Positions 48,101 through 61,029 are shown, counted from the first letter of the stretch. The stretch: DNA of 64,000 nt from Udeniomyces pyricola (GCA_039545295.1 BCIK01000006.1:682001-746000); one strand, 5' to 3'. A program made the numbers and translations. The notes: generated by a model from the letters alone, not told the origin.

Positions 48101-49206
48101 TATCATCGTTATTGTCGACTTCCGGCCTTTTTGTTCAACATCGCGAGTCGAAATCGTGATCGGATCAAGGTTTTCACTCACCCTCTTTGCCAACTCTTGA
48201 GACGGAGTATTGTAAAGGTCACCCAGAAGAAACACGACTTCAGAGTCGTAAGTAAGGCCGGGTTGGTCTGTAGCAAAAGCAGTGTCATCCTCGTAAGAAT
48301 GGAGGACCATGGCTCCGAAGAGGCCGTCGGTATATTGTGTGGAAAAATGCGAATGCCACCTGTTAACGCCATCCGAAGGTTCCACCGGGAAGTATGCATA
48401 ACGCACAGTCTTGAGTCAGCTTCGTCTGGACCTGATATGACGTAGGTAGCTTGAGATAAGAAGGCTGCTCTGGTACATACCAGTAGGTACCAACGTTCTG
48501 GACTGTAAAGTTGTACGTGAGTGATTGCCCAGGAGGGATTCCACATTGAGTGATGCTTGTAGTTCCGTCAAAGTAGTTAGTGCCGTTTTGAGTCTGCCCA
48601 TGCCAATGCTTCTCGTGCAGCCAACGGAAACGTCAGTCATAGCACTTTGGTACATTAGAGCGGTACTTTAAGCACGACTCACAATGGCAGTTGCGTTTGA
48701 GGTCAAGTTGTTTCGGACGGTGATCAACAGGCGATCCCCGAGGTTGGCCTCAATGGTCGGTCCAGGAGATTGTCCTGCAAGGTTGTATACATATATTTTA
48801 GCTGTATCTCACCAGAGGAATACAAATTACGATCAGGTTTGCTGACTCGACCCTTACCGTTGACGACAAACATCTTTTTCCAGATCGCTCCGCCTGGATT
48901 GCCCCAGACTTCCTCGACTGTCCAATTGTAGGATCTTGTCGTCACCGGCTGTGAGCTGTTCCACGATGATAGGATATTATTATCGCTCCTAACTAATTGA
49001 TCTCGTGGGATGAAGATATCTGAAGTCGATGAGGTGTTGCTGGCCGTTGCTGCACCAGCGGCCGTGGCTTTGTGGGCCGACGTTGTATTTGAGGCGCTGC
49101 TGTGATGCCGTTTCAGCCCGAGTCCGAGTCCGAGTCCTAGAGAGAGAGCCAAGATACAGGCGAGGAGACTGGATAGTATGAGGAGCGTTCGGCGAGGAGG
49201 GGACAT
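45178..49206 (-). CDS. Multicopper oxidase (laccase/ferroxidase-like)
   Basis: About 16 exons join in phase, from ATG 49206 to TAA 45178; firm ones include 49206-48858, 48774-48683, 48608-48481, 48359-48182, 48077-48016, 47930-47695, 47592-47411, 47310-47295 (16 nt) and 47195-46955. All four copper signatures are present: [42 protein letters not shown] and [18 protein letters not shown]. The residue ten after the copper-binding cysteine is Leu, so type 1 copper lacks a methionine ligand, as in many laccases and Fet3. A hydrophobic N-terminal segment ([20 protein letters not shown]) after two arginines is a signal peptide or signal anchor. There is no C-terminal membrane helix, unlike Fet3. 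A run of six arginines interrupts domain 2. It probably oxidises phenols or metal ions outside the cell. No FTR1-type permease is nearby. Confidence 0.92.
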
Positions 49207-50083
49207 GAGTGGCAAAGTTGACGAGACGGTGAGGGGAGAAGGAATGAGAAGGACGATGCTGAAGCGCTGAAGCGTCAATTATTAGCCCGCCAGGACAAGA
49301 CCGACGAGCGGCGAATGTGATTGTTCGATTGATTGCGGAGTGAAAGGCCGACTTGATCGGCCAGTATATGAGCAACTATATTGGGTACAGTCCTTTAACG
49401 GCGTGAGTAAGGACATGTGGGTGGAGGGTATGTTCGCCTGTCGCCCTCGCACGTTCGCGCATGTTGCCGTCGGGGTATGCGCGTAGTACTGTTTGATTGG
49501 TTATGGCCCATAGGGATTGACGGATCAGAGTTGATGAGCTCGTCGATTAGTTGACCAAGCATGTTGCTCGATTAGCCCCTTACTGAACATCCGACTGTGT
49601 TAGTGTAGTACGCGCATGCAGAGAGTGCCAAGGGAAGCTGGCACGGGGGTTTGTTGCGTTGATGGCGGCGTCGGTTCATCGGGATCGTGCACCGCCTGCG
49701 CTCCGGTCGGTCGGGCGTCGAAAGACTCGGGTGTTGCCGCTGGTCATGCAATGATAATCGATAATCAAAGCGATCAGATCGATCACTTTGCCTCACTCAA
49801 CCTCACTCCACGGTAATTATAATAGGACTGATCACTTCCGTACCGCCGTGCACTGATCACACGTTCATAATTGTTCTCCCACCTGCTGCTCACAACTACT
49901 CATGCCATGCTCGAGTTCCCAACTAATTGCACTCACAAAGCTGCATTCTATCTTTAGCACACTACCGCCGGTTCCGCATTAAAAAAAAAATTCGAGCGTT
50001 CTAGCAGTTTGCCCTCAAACATCTCTTCACCATACGCTCTAGCAACTAGCTTTCCTCTCCCGACGCCTTCTTCACCAACCAAG
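49207..50083. promoter_or_regulatory. Divergent promoter, multicopper oxidase / acid phosphatase
   Basis: About 880 bases between divergent starts. CACGTT cores occur near 49450 and 49858; this is a weaker Pho4-type core and the link to phosphate control is speculative. GATAAT words lie near 49753-49763 and an A/T-rich TAATTATAATA patch near 49815. No gene is supported inside. Confidence 0.4.
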
Positions 50084-52370
50084 ATGTTCACTCCCATCGC
50101 TCTCACACTCGCCGCTGTAGTATTAGCCCCTTCCGTCTCTGGAGCGGCCATTGCCCAAACTTTCGAGCCTCCAGCCGATTGTCCGACCTGTTCCTCGACG
50201 TTTTACGCCGGCGTCAGCAACGGTTCCCTCCCAATCACTCCTATCGTCCCAGGGAAGGCCTTTGATCGATTCGTTCAAATTTGGCTGGAGAACACCAACT
50301 TTGCGGTCGCAGGTCAGTTAACATGTCACTGGGCAGTGTCATGCGAACGACCAGATCACGAAGGATTGATCTCCGTGGCGATCTGCATCAGAAGGCCACG
50401 TTGACCCTGGCTGACTGAACTTGACACGCAATCATCTTTCCTTCCTGCCCATTCACTCTTACAGCCTCCAACACCAAGTTTCAAAAGATTGCTCAGCAAG
50501 GGTTAACGCTTGAGCAATACAACGGTGTAAGCTGCCTGCTCACTTGTGAAAGATGATTGCTGCTTAGCCAACGGTGGCTCATCCTGCTTTGTCCACCTTT
50601 TTGTTGTTGTTGTTGTTATTGTTGTTGACTTTGCAATATCTCAGGTCACGCATCCTTCGGAGCCCAACTATGTCAGTGTAACGAGTGACAGGTCAACGTT
50701 GGATGGTATCTTTCCTACCCATCTTCACAGCTAACATCGTCCATGTCCTTTCCTACATGCTCATGGCATCTGACAGATCGCTTCGATCGCCGGAGACTTT
50801 TATGGACTCGCCGACGACGCTTTTTGCAAGTTCACCCGCTTCGGATCGTTCCTTTGAATCGTGGGCCGAGCTGATCCAATCTCTTTCTCCACATCTGCTT
50901 CTTACACAGACTACATCCCTTCGAACGGTTCGACGATCGTCGACCTCCTCGAGGCCAAGAACGTCTCTTGGGCAACCTACCAGGAAAACGAGCCTTACCG
51001 TAAGATTTTGTCTCTCTCGCGTATACCTTTAAATCCACTCAGAATGACGCACGATGCGACTTAGCTCGCTCACTGCTGTATCATCTCTATTTCTTTGTCT
51101 TTGCATCTCCAATCCTGCTTTTTCAGTCGGATACCAAGGCGATTACGCGCAAGCTAACCTCTTCAACGCGTCAAACCCGCTGCCATACACCTACTACAAG
51201 CGAAAGCACAACCCTTTCATCATCCACAACTCCATCGCCAACGTCTCGAGTCGGGTCGAAAGGATTCGAAACTTCAACAACTTTGCTCAGGACGTCAACG
51301 CTTCGGCTCTTCCCTCTTGGGTTTACATCACTCCCAACTTGGTCAACGACGGTCATGACGTGAGGTTCTTCTCTCTCTTTTTCCCGTGTCTTGCCACATA
51401 CTGCTTCGCGTTGAGAGTTGTCTCTGTACTAACGAATCGCGCTGATAATGGGTCTGAAACCAAACCATCTGGGCTACCGTTTCCTTCTCCACTAGACGAC
51501 GATTGACTTCCTCGGAGACTGGGTCGACTACTTCCTCTCGCCTCTCCTAGCGAACCCCAACTTCAACGACAACCGAACGCTCATCCTCCTCACGTTTGAT
51601 GAAAACGAAGATTACACTTCTCAAAATACTGTGTTCTCCGTCCTTCTCGGGGGGGCCCTCCCTTCGGACCTTACCAATACCACCGACAGCACGTACTACA
51701 CTCACTACAGCTCTCTCTCGACCGTCGAACATAACTGGGACCTCGGTAATCTCGGACGAAACGACGTCAACAAAACCCTCGCCAACGTTTTCTCCCCGTT
51801 CGCTAACGTTCTCAACTACACCAACAACGGTCTCGATATCAACTCGACCGAGATCCCGTTGACTAACTTGACAGGCATCTTCCCTGGTCCTCTCAACTCG
51901 CTCCTTTGGAAACCGCTTCCTGCTCCGATAAATGCGACGATGGGTTCGGGTGGAGGCGTGACGTTTGTTGGGAAGGGGATCGATGCGAAGCTTCGGGGTC
52001 AGGTGTGGGATGCTTTGCCTGCGCTCAACTTGACGGGTCAGAACCCTCAGATGGTCAACCCCGTAAGTCCTTTCTGTAAGACTTAGACGAAGAAAACAAT
52101 ACAAAAGAAAGAAACGCGATGCGAGTCAGATATTTGTTTTCACACAAATACAAAAAGAAAGGACATCAATCTGACCTCCGGCTCGCTCTGTCTCTTATCC
52201 CTCGATAATTCACCCAGAACATCACCGCCTTCTTCGCGTCAGGCTCCAACAGTACTTCCCACGCCACGGGTAGTACCACCAAAAATTCTACCACTAAAGT
52301 CGCCGCGACCTCGGCTGCTTCTCCCAAGCTCGTTGGTCCTTTGACTCAGCTCTTGTCGTTGTTGCTTTGA
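50084..52370 (+). CDS. Secreted acid phosphatase, phosphoesterase family
   Basis: Eight exons join in phase to about 469 residues: 50084-50312, 50465-50526, 50645-50671, 50777-50825, 50910-50999, 51127-51359, 51496-52062, 52218-52370. A signal peptide (LTLAAVVLAPSVSGAAI) starts the protein. Family motifs are ENTNFAVAASN, THPSEPNY, GDFYGLADDAF, IPSNGSTIVDLLEAKNVSW, PNLVNDGHD and LILLTFDENEDYT. They match fungal phosphate-repressible acid phosphatases, which release phosphate outside the cell. Many N-glycosylation sites are present. The tail is Ser/Thr-rich and ends in a short hydrophobic stretch (LVGPLTQLLSLLL), fitting a GPI signal. Intron 4 starts with GCAAGT instead of GT; only this boundary restores the family sequence. 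Confidence 0.92.
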
Positions 52371-52836
52371 TATGTTTATATAGCTTTTCGAAAATCGTTG
52401 CCTTAATCCTTCTCTCTTCTCTCGCTCCCTCTCATCTTCCAGCTTTTTCCATTTTTTTTTTAGCCTCGCTCACGGTTATATGTGTTTCGATTCTTCTCAA
52501 TTTCTCGTTGTTCTCCTTTCCTATTTGGATATCTTCCTTCCTCATACCCTCCCTTAGTAGAATTTTTCTTGAGTCGAAGCCAAAAACGACGATCTTTGAT
52601 AGACCAAGACTGAAACGACCTTCGTTTCGCTTACCTATGAAGCAGCTGGTTTATCATCCTATCATTGGCCACGCTCTGGTTGTGCTTTATCAAGAAGATG
52701 AAGGAAAGTAAACCAAGCCAAAAAGACAAGTGGGAACCGGAATCCATACATATATATGAGAAGAAAAGAAGAAGAAGAAAAAAAAAGCCCCCCCCNCCCC
52801 CCNCCCCCCCTTTTCCTGAACTTCAATCCCTAACAA
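52371..52836. other. Convergent intergenic region with ambiguous poly-C
   Basis: About 470 bases between the ends of the acid phosphatase and nucleoporin genes. The first 200 bases are C/T-rich, a likely phosphatase 3' UTR. A poly-C run with two N calls lies near 52789-52810. No gene seen. Confidence 0.5.
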
Positions 52837-55800
52837 TCACTCTTGTCCCGCCCCTTCCTCTCCCTCATTCTCCTCCTCATAATCCTCATCATACTCGTCC
52901 TCGTCATACTCCTCGTCGGACTCTTTTGCCTCCTCATCATGCTCTCCCACCTCTTCCGTCTCGTCATAAGCTCCCAAATCAGAAAACTCTTCCTCTTCCT
53001 CATCTTCGTCCTCCTCCTCCTCCTCTTCATCAGCGGCCGCGGGAGTAGGCGTCGGCGTCAATGACGTTCCAACCGACGGACTACCAAATAGGCTGGTCGA
53101 CTTGTTACCAAAACTAGTGGCGGGCGGGCTGTAGAGCAGAACCAAAAAAAAAAATTAAGGAGGAAATGAACGAGAACTAAATGAGATCAATAAAGTCCCT
53201 TCCCTATTCCGGGGTCAATCTCATCGCGATGATAATTCCCTGGTAGCAGATGTAGAAAGGAAGTGGAGGGAGGAGAGGGGGGGGGGGGGGAGGGGAGAGA
53301 GAGAGAGCAACTCACTTTCCGAACGAGAACGATCCAGCCGGTTTCAACGTTGGTGGTGGACCAAAGAAGCTCGCTGCCGGCGCGCTCCCAGTCATCGACG
53401 CGGTCGTCGTGCCAGGCGAAGATTTCACTTTGGGTGCCGATTGGTGAGTTGGGGTCCTACCGGCGCCTCGTCTCTTGGGAGCATCAAAGTCATGACCAGG
53501 TGCGAGTGGTTTGAACTCGACGGGGGCGAATGAGCCGAGGGAGGAGAACGACGAGGACGGTTGTTGGGTCGGAGCTGCCGATGTGGGTAACGCTGAAAAG
53601 AGACTTGTGAAGGCCGTTGTTGGTTTGGGTGGAGGGGCAACAGGAGCAGCAGCAGCCGGCGTCATGGAGGGCGTCGACGTCGATACAGCAGAAGAGGGTG
53701 GTTTAGGAGTCGTCGATCCGCCAAACATAGAGCCGAACCCAGCGTTCGATGGTGATGGAACAAACATCGAGGTGCCGAGCGTCGTCGGGAAAGCAGATGG
53801 CTTCGAAGGGGTGGGCATCGGTGAAGCAAGGGAGGAAAGAGAGGTGGTCGACGAGAACGATGTTGATAAGGTCGAAGGAAGTTTAGGGTTCGAGCTGGTC
53901 GCGGGCTGAAGCTTGGCAGGAGGGGCCACTGGAGCGGCGACTGGCGTAGGCTTCGGCGGAGCTTGTCGGGGTGACGGAAGGTCCCCAATCTTGACGGGCG
54001 GACGCGAAAAGATTTCGAGAGGTCCCATGGGAACCTTAGACGTCGACGGTTTGGATGAGTCGTTGAACAAAGGCCTGCATATGCAACATACGTCAGTACG
54101 AGGGCGGCAGACGAGCAGCCGACAGCAGAGCCCAACTTTCAGAATAACAACATCACGATGGAAAGGTCCAACGCACTCTTTTCTCGCTGCCAGCAGCATC
54201 AGCTTGACCTGGCCACATTTTCTCTCGTCGTTGAGACTCTTGGCAGCCATGTTGGCCACTTTGGGATTGACGGCGTTGCGGCCACCCGCGAGGGTGTTCT
54301 TGAGAGGCGAGCTCGTCGACGAAGTTTCCGAGACGGGCGTCGACTCGCGTTGGCCGCGCAGCGGGGTCGACTGGCGGAAGGTATGGCCTGAGCGATTTGA
54401 TTTGGAGGCGACGTGTGGGGCAGAAAGTCGAAGGACGTCCAATCGAAGCTCAAGCTCGTCTATCTCGTACGTCTTTTGTGAAACAGCAGCCGTGATGTTG
54501 CGCATGGAACGAGCAATGGTATCGAGAGAGGGAGCTCTAGAAAACGTGACCGATGCAGCATCAAGCGTCAGTTGGGCCTCGAGGTCGATATCACGATGCT
54601 ATCAAGTGCCTCAAACTCACTGCAAGGGATTGCTGCCACTCTTCTCTTGAGCGACTCGCTTCTTGAGGGTAACAAGGAAACTCTCGAGTTGCTGAACTCG
54701 ATCCCGGACAAGCTGGATATTAAACCACAAAACCGAGCGAGGTGAGTTGCGGTTTTTTTTTCGAGCGTGCAGTCGAAAGCGGTCAACACGAGCCTACCTG
54801 AATGGTCTTTCGCAAACGTTGCTGATTCTCGACATGTTCCGGGCCGAGTTGACGGACACGAATCATCTGACGAACCCAAGTAAAGACATCATCAGCTGCG
54901 GGTAGGCTGTATGTGTCGTAAGGCAGAATAGATCCTCACCTTGGCAAAGTCGGGATCCTCCTTGGCTCGAATGAACCTGGCAGATTCCTCCATCTTGGTG
55001 TCGGCTAATTCACAAAGCACAACAACTGGTAAGCTCAAGAACAATCGAGGCATTGGTCGTCAACCAAGAAAAAGAAGAATGCACGATCTCACCCTTAAGC
55101 ATCAAGCTCTGAAGTTCGGCAATACTGGTCTTCATCTCAGCACTCTCATCCATCAGACTAGCGGCTCGCTTCTCCCTCGCGGCGGCCCGAGCCTTCCAAA
55201 CATCGGATTGGTCGCCCAAGGTCAATTTGTTGCTCTTGGGATCCGTTGAGGGCGACGCAGCTTGATGCATGAAGTCGGCATAAGCTCGAGCCGTAGCTTT
55301 GAGCTGCAACAGGGTGAAGCAGATAATGCAAAGGCGTCAGAACGGTCATTCGTTGTTTGGCCATGAGTGGTCTGTATCTTTTGGAATGAAATGATCCTCA
55401 CATGTGCAAGCTCGTCATTCATCAACAAGTACGCTTTGAGGAACTCTCCGGCCATGCCCGTCTCTTTGACCTCGGAGACCTGCGATACGGTTTGTTTGGG
55501 TACAGCAGGTCGCTGAGGTCGGTCCAAATTTGTCGTGGAGGGTGATGGTGCCGGAGCGGCGGGCTGCTTGGCGGAGGTCTGGGCGGCGACGGGAGCAGCA
55601 GGAGAGGCAAATAGCGATGGGGTGGAAGCAGTGGAGGGTCTAGTCGCACCAAAGGCTGGGGCAGAGGATCCCCCAAACCCGAAGCTTTTCGGAGGCTCGA
55701 CCTTGGCAGGAGCCGAGGTAGGAGCGCCAAATAGGGAAGGTGGTGGGGGAGGGGGCATAGCACTCGATGTGGGGGTCGACGATGAGCCCAAGGAGAAGCC

Positions 55801-58800
55801 AGAAAAGCCACCTTTGGCCGGGGCTGGAGCGGAAATGGGTAGAGTTGAGGCGGCAGCGGCGGCGGGTTTGGCGAAAAGGTTGCCGGCAGGAGGAGCAGAG
55901 GTACCATCAGCAGGTTTGCTGTTTCTAAAGCCAGTGAAGCTTCCAAACGCTGCAGTCGGAGCAGTGGCAGCGGGCTTGGGCGGCTCAACCTTGGCCGCGG
56001 GGGGAGCAGTGGAAGGGCCACCGAAGCTGAAGGATTTAGGTGGCTCAGCAGCCTTAGTCGTGGGAGGAGCTCCGAACAAGCCAAACGCAGGCTTCTCTGG
56101 GGCGGAAGGCTGTTCTTTGGTCGCCTTGGTCGCATCGTCCTTGGAAGGCGCTCCAAACGCAAATTTAGAAGGCTCACTCAACGGCAGGCCGAACGTCGAC
56201 TTGGACTTTGTCTCGATGGCTGTCTCAGAGGAGGCATCCTTTGGCTTAGGCGGAATTGAGGCTGCCGATGCAGATTTACCAAACCCAGCAAAGCCCGTTG
56301 CTGCCGGGAAAGACGTCGGTGGAGCGGCAATAGCGACAGCAGCCTTTGGCTTTGGCGATGGGGGTGGACTAGGTGCTTTCGACGTGGTGGACTGGTCGAG
56401 ATTGATCGGAGGGCTGGCAAGGGGCGAGCTTCGGATGGGAGCACTCGATGGGAAGCCTTTTCCAGGGAAGAGCGGCTTCGAGCCAAACGGCGAGGGCTTA
56501 GCAGGGGTGGGTGGCGTCGGCTGCGGCTGAGGAGGTGGAGCAGCCTGGCTGGGTTCAGACGAGGCGGCAGTAGAAGATGGCTTGGGTACGGCTGACGAGC
56601 CAAAGGGAGTCGGCGAGGAGGGTGTAGCGTCTGCTGGCTTGGCCCCAAAGAGAGAAGAGGGTGCAGGAGCAGCCGTCGACGGTTGACCAAAGAAACTAGG
56701 GGTGGGTTTGGATGCTTCTTCCTTAACTGGAGGTGACGTGGGAGGACTGGTTGAAGGGGTGACAACGCTAGGAGGAGTCTCAACAGTGGGCGTGGGCGCT
56801 GGAGATGGGTTGGTAGACGATGGAAGGGGGATCTCGGGCGGGGTGACCTCTTCAATCTTGAGCTCGCTCTCGCCTCCTGCCGTCGTTGCCTCCGAGGCTT
56901 GCGACGTCTCGCCAGCCGAGTACGCAAAGCTGTCCTGTGCTTCTTCCTCCTCATCTCGACTCTCGTTGAAGCTCTCCTCTTCTCGACTCTCATCGAAGCT
57001 CTCTTCCTCGTCTGCTGATCCTTCCCGCGAGGGTTCGCCCTTCTCGGTCCCTTCTCCATCAGTCGACTCGGTTTCGCCTTTGGACTCTGATTCGCCCTTC
57101 CCAGTCACCTTTGGCTCCTCCTTCTTCCCACCTGCAGACCCGAGGCCACCAAAGCCAAATCCTCCGCTCGAGCCAAAGATATCGTCACCCCCCTTCTTGG
57201 TCGGTTCGAGTTGGTCGCCCATGTCCTCAGGGAAAGCCTCTTTGTCCTTCACGTCGTCCTCGTCGTCCTCAGCCGCAGCGAGTCGAGCGCCAAACGAGAA
57301 TTTGTTCTTGGTCTCGGTCGTGGCCGGAGGAGTGATGGTAGGGGAAGTCGAGCTACCAAAGGCAGATGGGATCGAACTGCCCGAAGACCCGAAAGCTCCG
57401 AATTTTCCTCCGCTGCCGAAGATGGACGGCTTGGGCGCCTTCGCATCCGCCTCATCTTTCTGGGGCGCTGCTCCAAACCCTCCAAAGGCGGGCTTAGACG
57501 AGGCACCACCGAAGCCCCCGAACCCGCCAGAGCTGGACCCACTGCTTGGGGCCGCAAAGGCACCGAAAGGCGATTTGTCGGTGGAGATGGGAGCAATCTT
57601 GGGGCCGGCGAGAGTCGAGGTTCCAAACGTTGGTTTGGCCGCAGCAAGAGTAGACGTGGCCCCAAATGCAGACGATGGCGCTGGAGAGGTGGCCGGAGAG
57701 GTCGAGGCGGCGCCGAATGCCAACGATGCCGCACCAAAGGCGGAAGGTGCTCCAAAGGCCGATGAAGAAGTCGACGAGGCTGGAGCTCCGAATGCTGAGA
57801 CGGGTTTAGGAGGAGTGCCAAAGGCTGTCGCGTGCTTGACAGCGGCAGACTCGACTTTTGCGGCTGTCGGGCCTGCAGGGGAAGGCGAAGACGGTGGTGG
57901 AGATGCGGCAGAGGAAGGACCGATATTGGAGAAGGCACCAAAGCCGCCCGAGAAGGGACTGTTAGGTTTGGACTCTGAAGAAGGGGTTGAGGGTTTGGCT
58001 CCAAAAGCAGAAGAGGCCCCGAAGGCAGAAGGAGCTCCAAAAGCCGAAGGGGCACCAAAAGCAGACGATGCTCCAGACGCAGAGGATGCGCCAAACGAAG
58101 AGGTCGCACCGAAAGCTGAAGGAGATCCAAAGGCAGAGGCAGGTTTGGAGGTAGTCGCTGGGGGCACAACGGCTGGAGAGGTCGAAGCCGCGGTCGAGGT
58201 TGAGGTTGAGGTCGGAGGAGGAGCAGCGGAAGCACCAAAACCGAAGGTCGCCGCCGGCTTGGCAGGTGAGGCAGCGGGCGTAGTGGAGAGCGAACCAAAG
58301 CCGAACGCGGATGGTGCTGGCGCAGATGAAGAGGAGGTCGAAGATCCAGAGGTGGCCGCCGGCTTTCCAAAACCAGCAAAGCCCCCTGACGAGGAAGCTG
58401 TAGTGGAGGGCGCGGCTGGCTTACCAAAGGCAGAAGGCTGTCCAAACGCCGACGGTTGGCCGAAGGCAGAGGGTTGGCCAAAGGCGGATGGGGCGCCAAA
58501 GGCCGACGCTCCGAAGGCTGGAGCACTGGTCGTCGGAGGCTTAATGGCCGGAACAGAAGCACCAAAGGCAGACGCTCCAAAAGCTGGGGCGCTGGTCGTC
58601 GGAGCTTTGATGGCTGGAACGGCGGTACCAAAGGCAGACGTCTGACCAAAGGCAGAGGCAGTCTTTGCTGGTTGACCAAAGGGCGAGGAGGACGAGGGCT
58701 GGCCAAAGGGAGATGTCGTCGAGGAAGAGGTGGTGCTGAATGCCGAGGTCGAGGTCGGTTTGGGAATGGAGGAGCCAAAGGCAGATGTAGAAGAACCGCC

Positions 58801-60744
58801 AAAGCCGGAGAAGGCGTTTGGAGCGGCTGCTGAAGGTGGAGGGGGAGGTGGTGGGGCGGTAGGTGGCGAGGGAACGCGAGCGGGCGTGCCAGCCATACTA
58901 AGATCACCACCACCTACCGACGTGACGACTCGCGAGACCATTCCTTCGTATCCACCCGCGCCCTCTTTCGTGTTCCAGACATCCCAGCTTGCCAGGATGC
59001 CGTCGCTGGTGTAGACGAGAAGCTTAGGAGCCGGAGCTAGGTCAACTTTCTCCTCACCTGCCTCCATTCCCCGCTTGATAGCTTTCGTGCTTCTCAAGTC
59101 AAAAGCCATGCCGAGGAGGCAGGTGTCTTCGCTCGAGCCTTCTGCGAGCGGGAGCGAGGGCTGGTCCGTTTCGTTGAGGGCCAACACGACCCACTCGCCG
59201 GGCGATGTGCTTCCAACCACGCCCACAACCGGACTTGGGCTCGTGCCAAGGAAACCGATCCAATGACCTTTGCCCCCCCATGAAGGGAGAAATGCCGAGT
59301 AGCGGGTGCTCGAACGTGAAGTGAGGCCATAAGCTGGGGTAGGGTCGGGAAGATGGGTGTAGGTGATGGAAGGAGGAGACGATTTTGTGTTACGTGAGAT
59401 GAGGAACAGTTCTTGAGCGTGATCGGGTTGAGATGATCCCGGTGGAGTTGGAACGTTGTACGAGACGAGGAAGACGTCGTTCTCGAGCCAGTTGACAGAG
59501 TTGACTACACGGGGGATCGATCGAAGTGACATGCAAAAGTTAGCTCGGCTCGCTCCGTCAGAAAGTCATTACTCCCTAAAGGAGACACAGAATCCTGCTC
59601 ACCGAAAAAGTCATCGTCCAAACTCCCGGGTCTCTCAATCGGCCGGCCCTTCTCAACACCGTCCGGACCGTAGAACTTCAACATGCCCGCTTGGTCACCC
59701 ACGACCAACTGTTTGCCCTTTGCACTCCATCCGGCAGCCTTGTAGTTACCCTCCAGCCGCATAAGCTCCGCACCCGTATCAACATCGAGGCGAGAGAGGG
59801 AACTTGGTAGCATGAGGAGAAGGGATGAAGGCAGGGCCGAAGGATTGGGTAGGAGTGAGACGATGGGCTCAGGAAGAGTAGGAAAGGATTGGATGGGTTT
59901 GGGCTGTAAGAAGTGAGATATGAACCGAACTCGACGTCAGCTTTTGGGCAATCTGTAGATTTCATCGAAGCACCGTCAAGATATATCAATGGGGCTTGCC
60001 TCGGAGTCGGACCGTAGCGAGTTGAAGGTATAGACGCTGAGCCGGGCGGATGCGGTCGCCACAACCACTACCGAGTCGTCCTTGGCGAACTTGAGCCACT
60101 GCGCACGTCACAACCAGCCACAAACAGTCCCAAGCTATAGTCAGTCATCCAAGAAAGTTTGTATACGTATATGACTCTGACATCAAGGCTGTAGCACCAC
60201 TCACTGCAACACGTTCACCGAGCTCAACCTTCTTGAGCGGTGCGAGGGCAGCGTTAGTCGAACGAGCTCCCTGGGCGAGGGTCGCTTCGAGCGACGACAG
60301 TGAGTACAGCGAGAATGCTGATGTAGAAATGTACAGGATCATCAGACTCAGTCAGTTCTGGTCAGATTCACGCCGCCTCAAAGCAACCGGGAATTCTGGT
60401 TGACTTACAGGTCGCACTGCCGGCGACGAACGCGTCCTGGGCACTGCTGACGTCGAAGAGGTTGCACGCATGTGGCAGGCCCTCGAGGTCCAACGGCTGG
60501 TCTAAACGCGCATGAACATCGAGCCCTGGCTTTTTGAGAGCGAGCCACTGCGGACATAGGGGGGAAATCCAGGTGAGAGACGTGATGACAAGAGAAGCTC
60601 AAGTGAGAAATGACGGGCATGCGACAGCGACCCGTTCGGTGAGGTCCATGAACGTACCGGAGCGTCCTCCTCATCTCCATCCCGTTCGGATGCTTGAATG
60701 GTTGTAAGGGCAGAGGAGTTTCCTACCGAAAGGGCGGAGAACAT
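52837..60744 (-). CDS. NUP159: Nucleoporin NUP159/NUP214-like
   Basis: ATG 60744 starts a multi-exon gene with one giant exon (about 59503-55403) and ends at 52837. The N-terminal part is a beta-propeller (SLEATLAQGARSTNAALAPL, WLKFAKDDSVVVVATASARL, AAGWSAKGKQLVVGDQAGML, VNSVNWLENDVFLVSYN, KLLVYTSDGILASWDVWNT). In yeast and human this platform binds the DEAD-box helicase Dbp5 for mRNA export on the cytoplasmic face of the pore. A very long FG region follows, rich in SAFG, FGxFG and PSAFGQ units. Coiled-coil segments come next (ADFMHQAA, REKRAASLMDESAEMKTSIA, RVQQLESFLVTLKKRVAQEK, KTYEIDELELRLDVLRL) and should bind Nup82/Nsp1. Unlike yeast Nup159, more FG motifs (SMFGGS, SFFG, GSFSFG, SLFGSP) and a strongly acidic tail follow the coiled coil. 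Confidence 0.9.
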
Positions 60745-61029
60745 GGCAGATGGAGGGAGGGAGGGAGGGAGGAGGATGAAACCGGGATAGGTGGATCGAG
60801 ATGGCAAGTTGAGTGAACGATAATCTCGACGAAACCAAGAGGCAACCCGATGACATGATCATCTTGCACATGTACAAATAACTCGAGAAGCGCCTCTGCA
60901 TGCACGTCTATAATCCCTTAGTATATATAATATAGCGATCATCATCATCGGCACCACGTACCACGTTGATACCATTGATTATCTGGCGGCGTAAATGACG
61001 TCTCATCATGAACCCCCATCGCCTTTCCT
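60745..61029. promoter_or_regulatory. Divergent promoter, NUP159-like / FRA10AC1
   Basis: 285 bases between two divergent essential-type genes. A (GGGA)n run (about 60753-60772) lies just upstream of the nucleoporin ATG. A TATATAATATA patch is near 60922-60932. No specific factor site is assigned. Confidence 0.45.

Noticed and set aside
45178..52370. Iron-uptake cluster (ferroxidase plus permease)
   Set aside because: The multicopper oxidase has no FTR1-like permease neighbour in the window; its divergent partner is an acid phosphatase.
56702..58645. 647-codon plus-strand ORF opposite the nucleoporin, and a 331-codon one at 55535-56530
   Set aside because: They are the reverse of the FG-repeat exon. 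The SAFG/PKP repeats leave the antisense frames open by codon bias. The products are low-complexity (PKADGAPKAE units) with no domain, and the sense strand has a clear gene.
57249..58913. 554-codon minus-strand ORF overlapping the nucleoporin in another frame
   Set aside because: Shifted reading of the same Ala/Pro/Ser-rich repeat. Composition is Arg/Leu/Pro low complexity, and the nucleoporin frame is longer and has recognised flanking domains.
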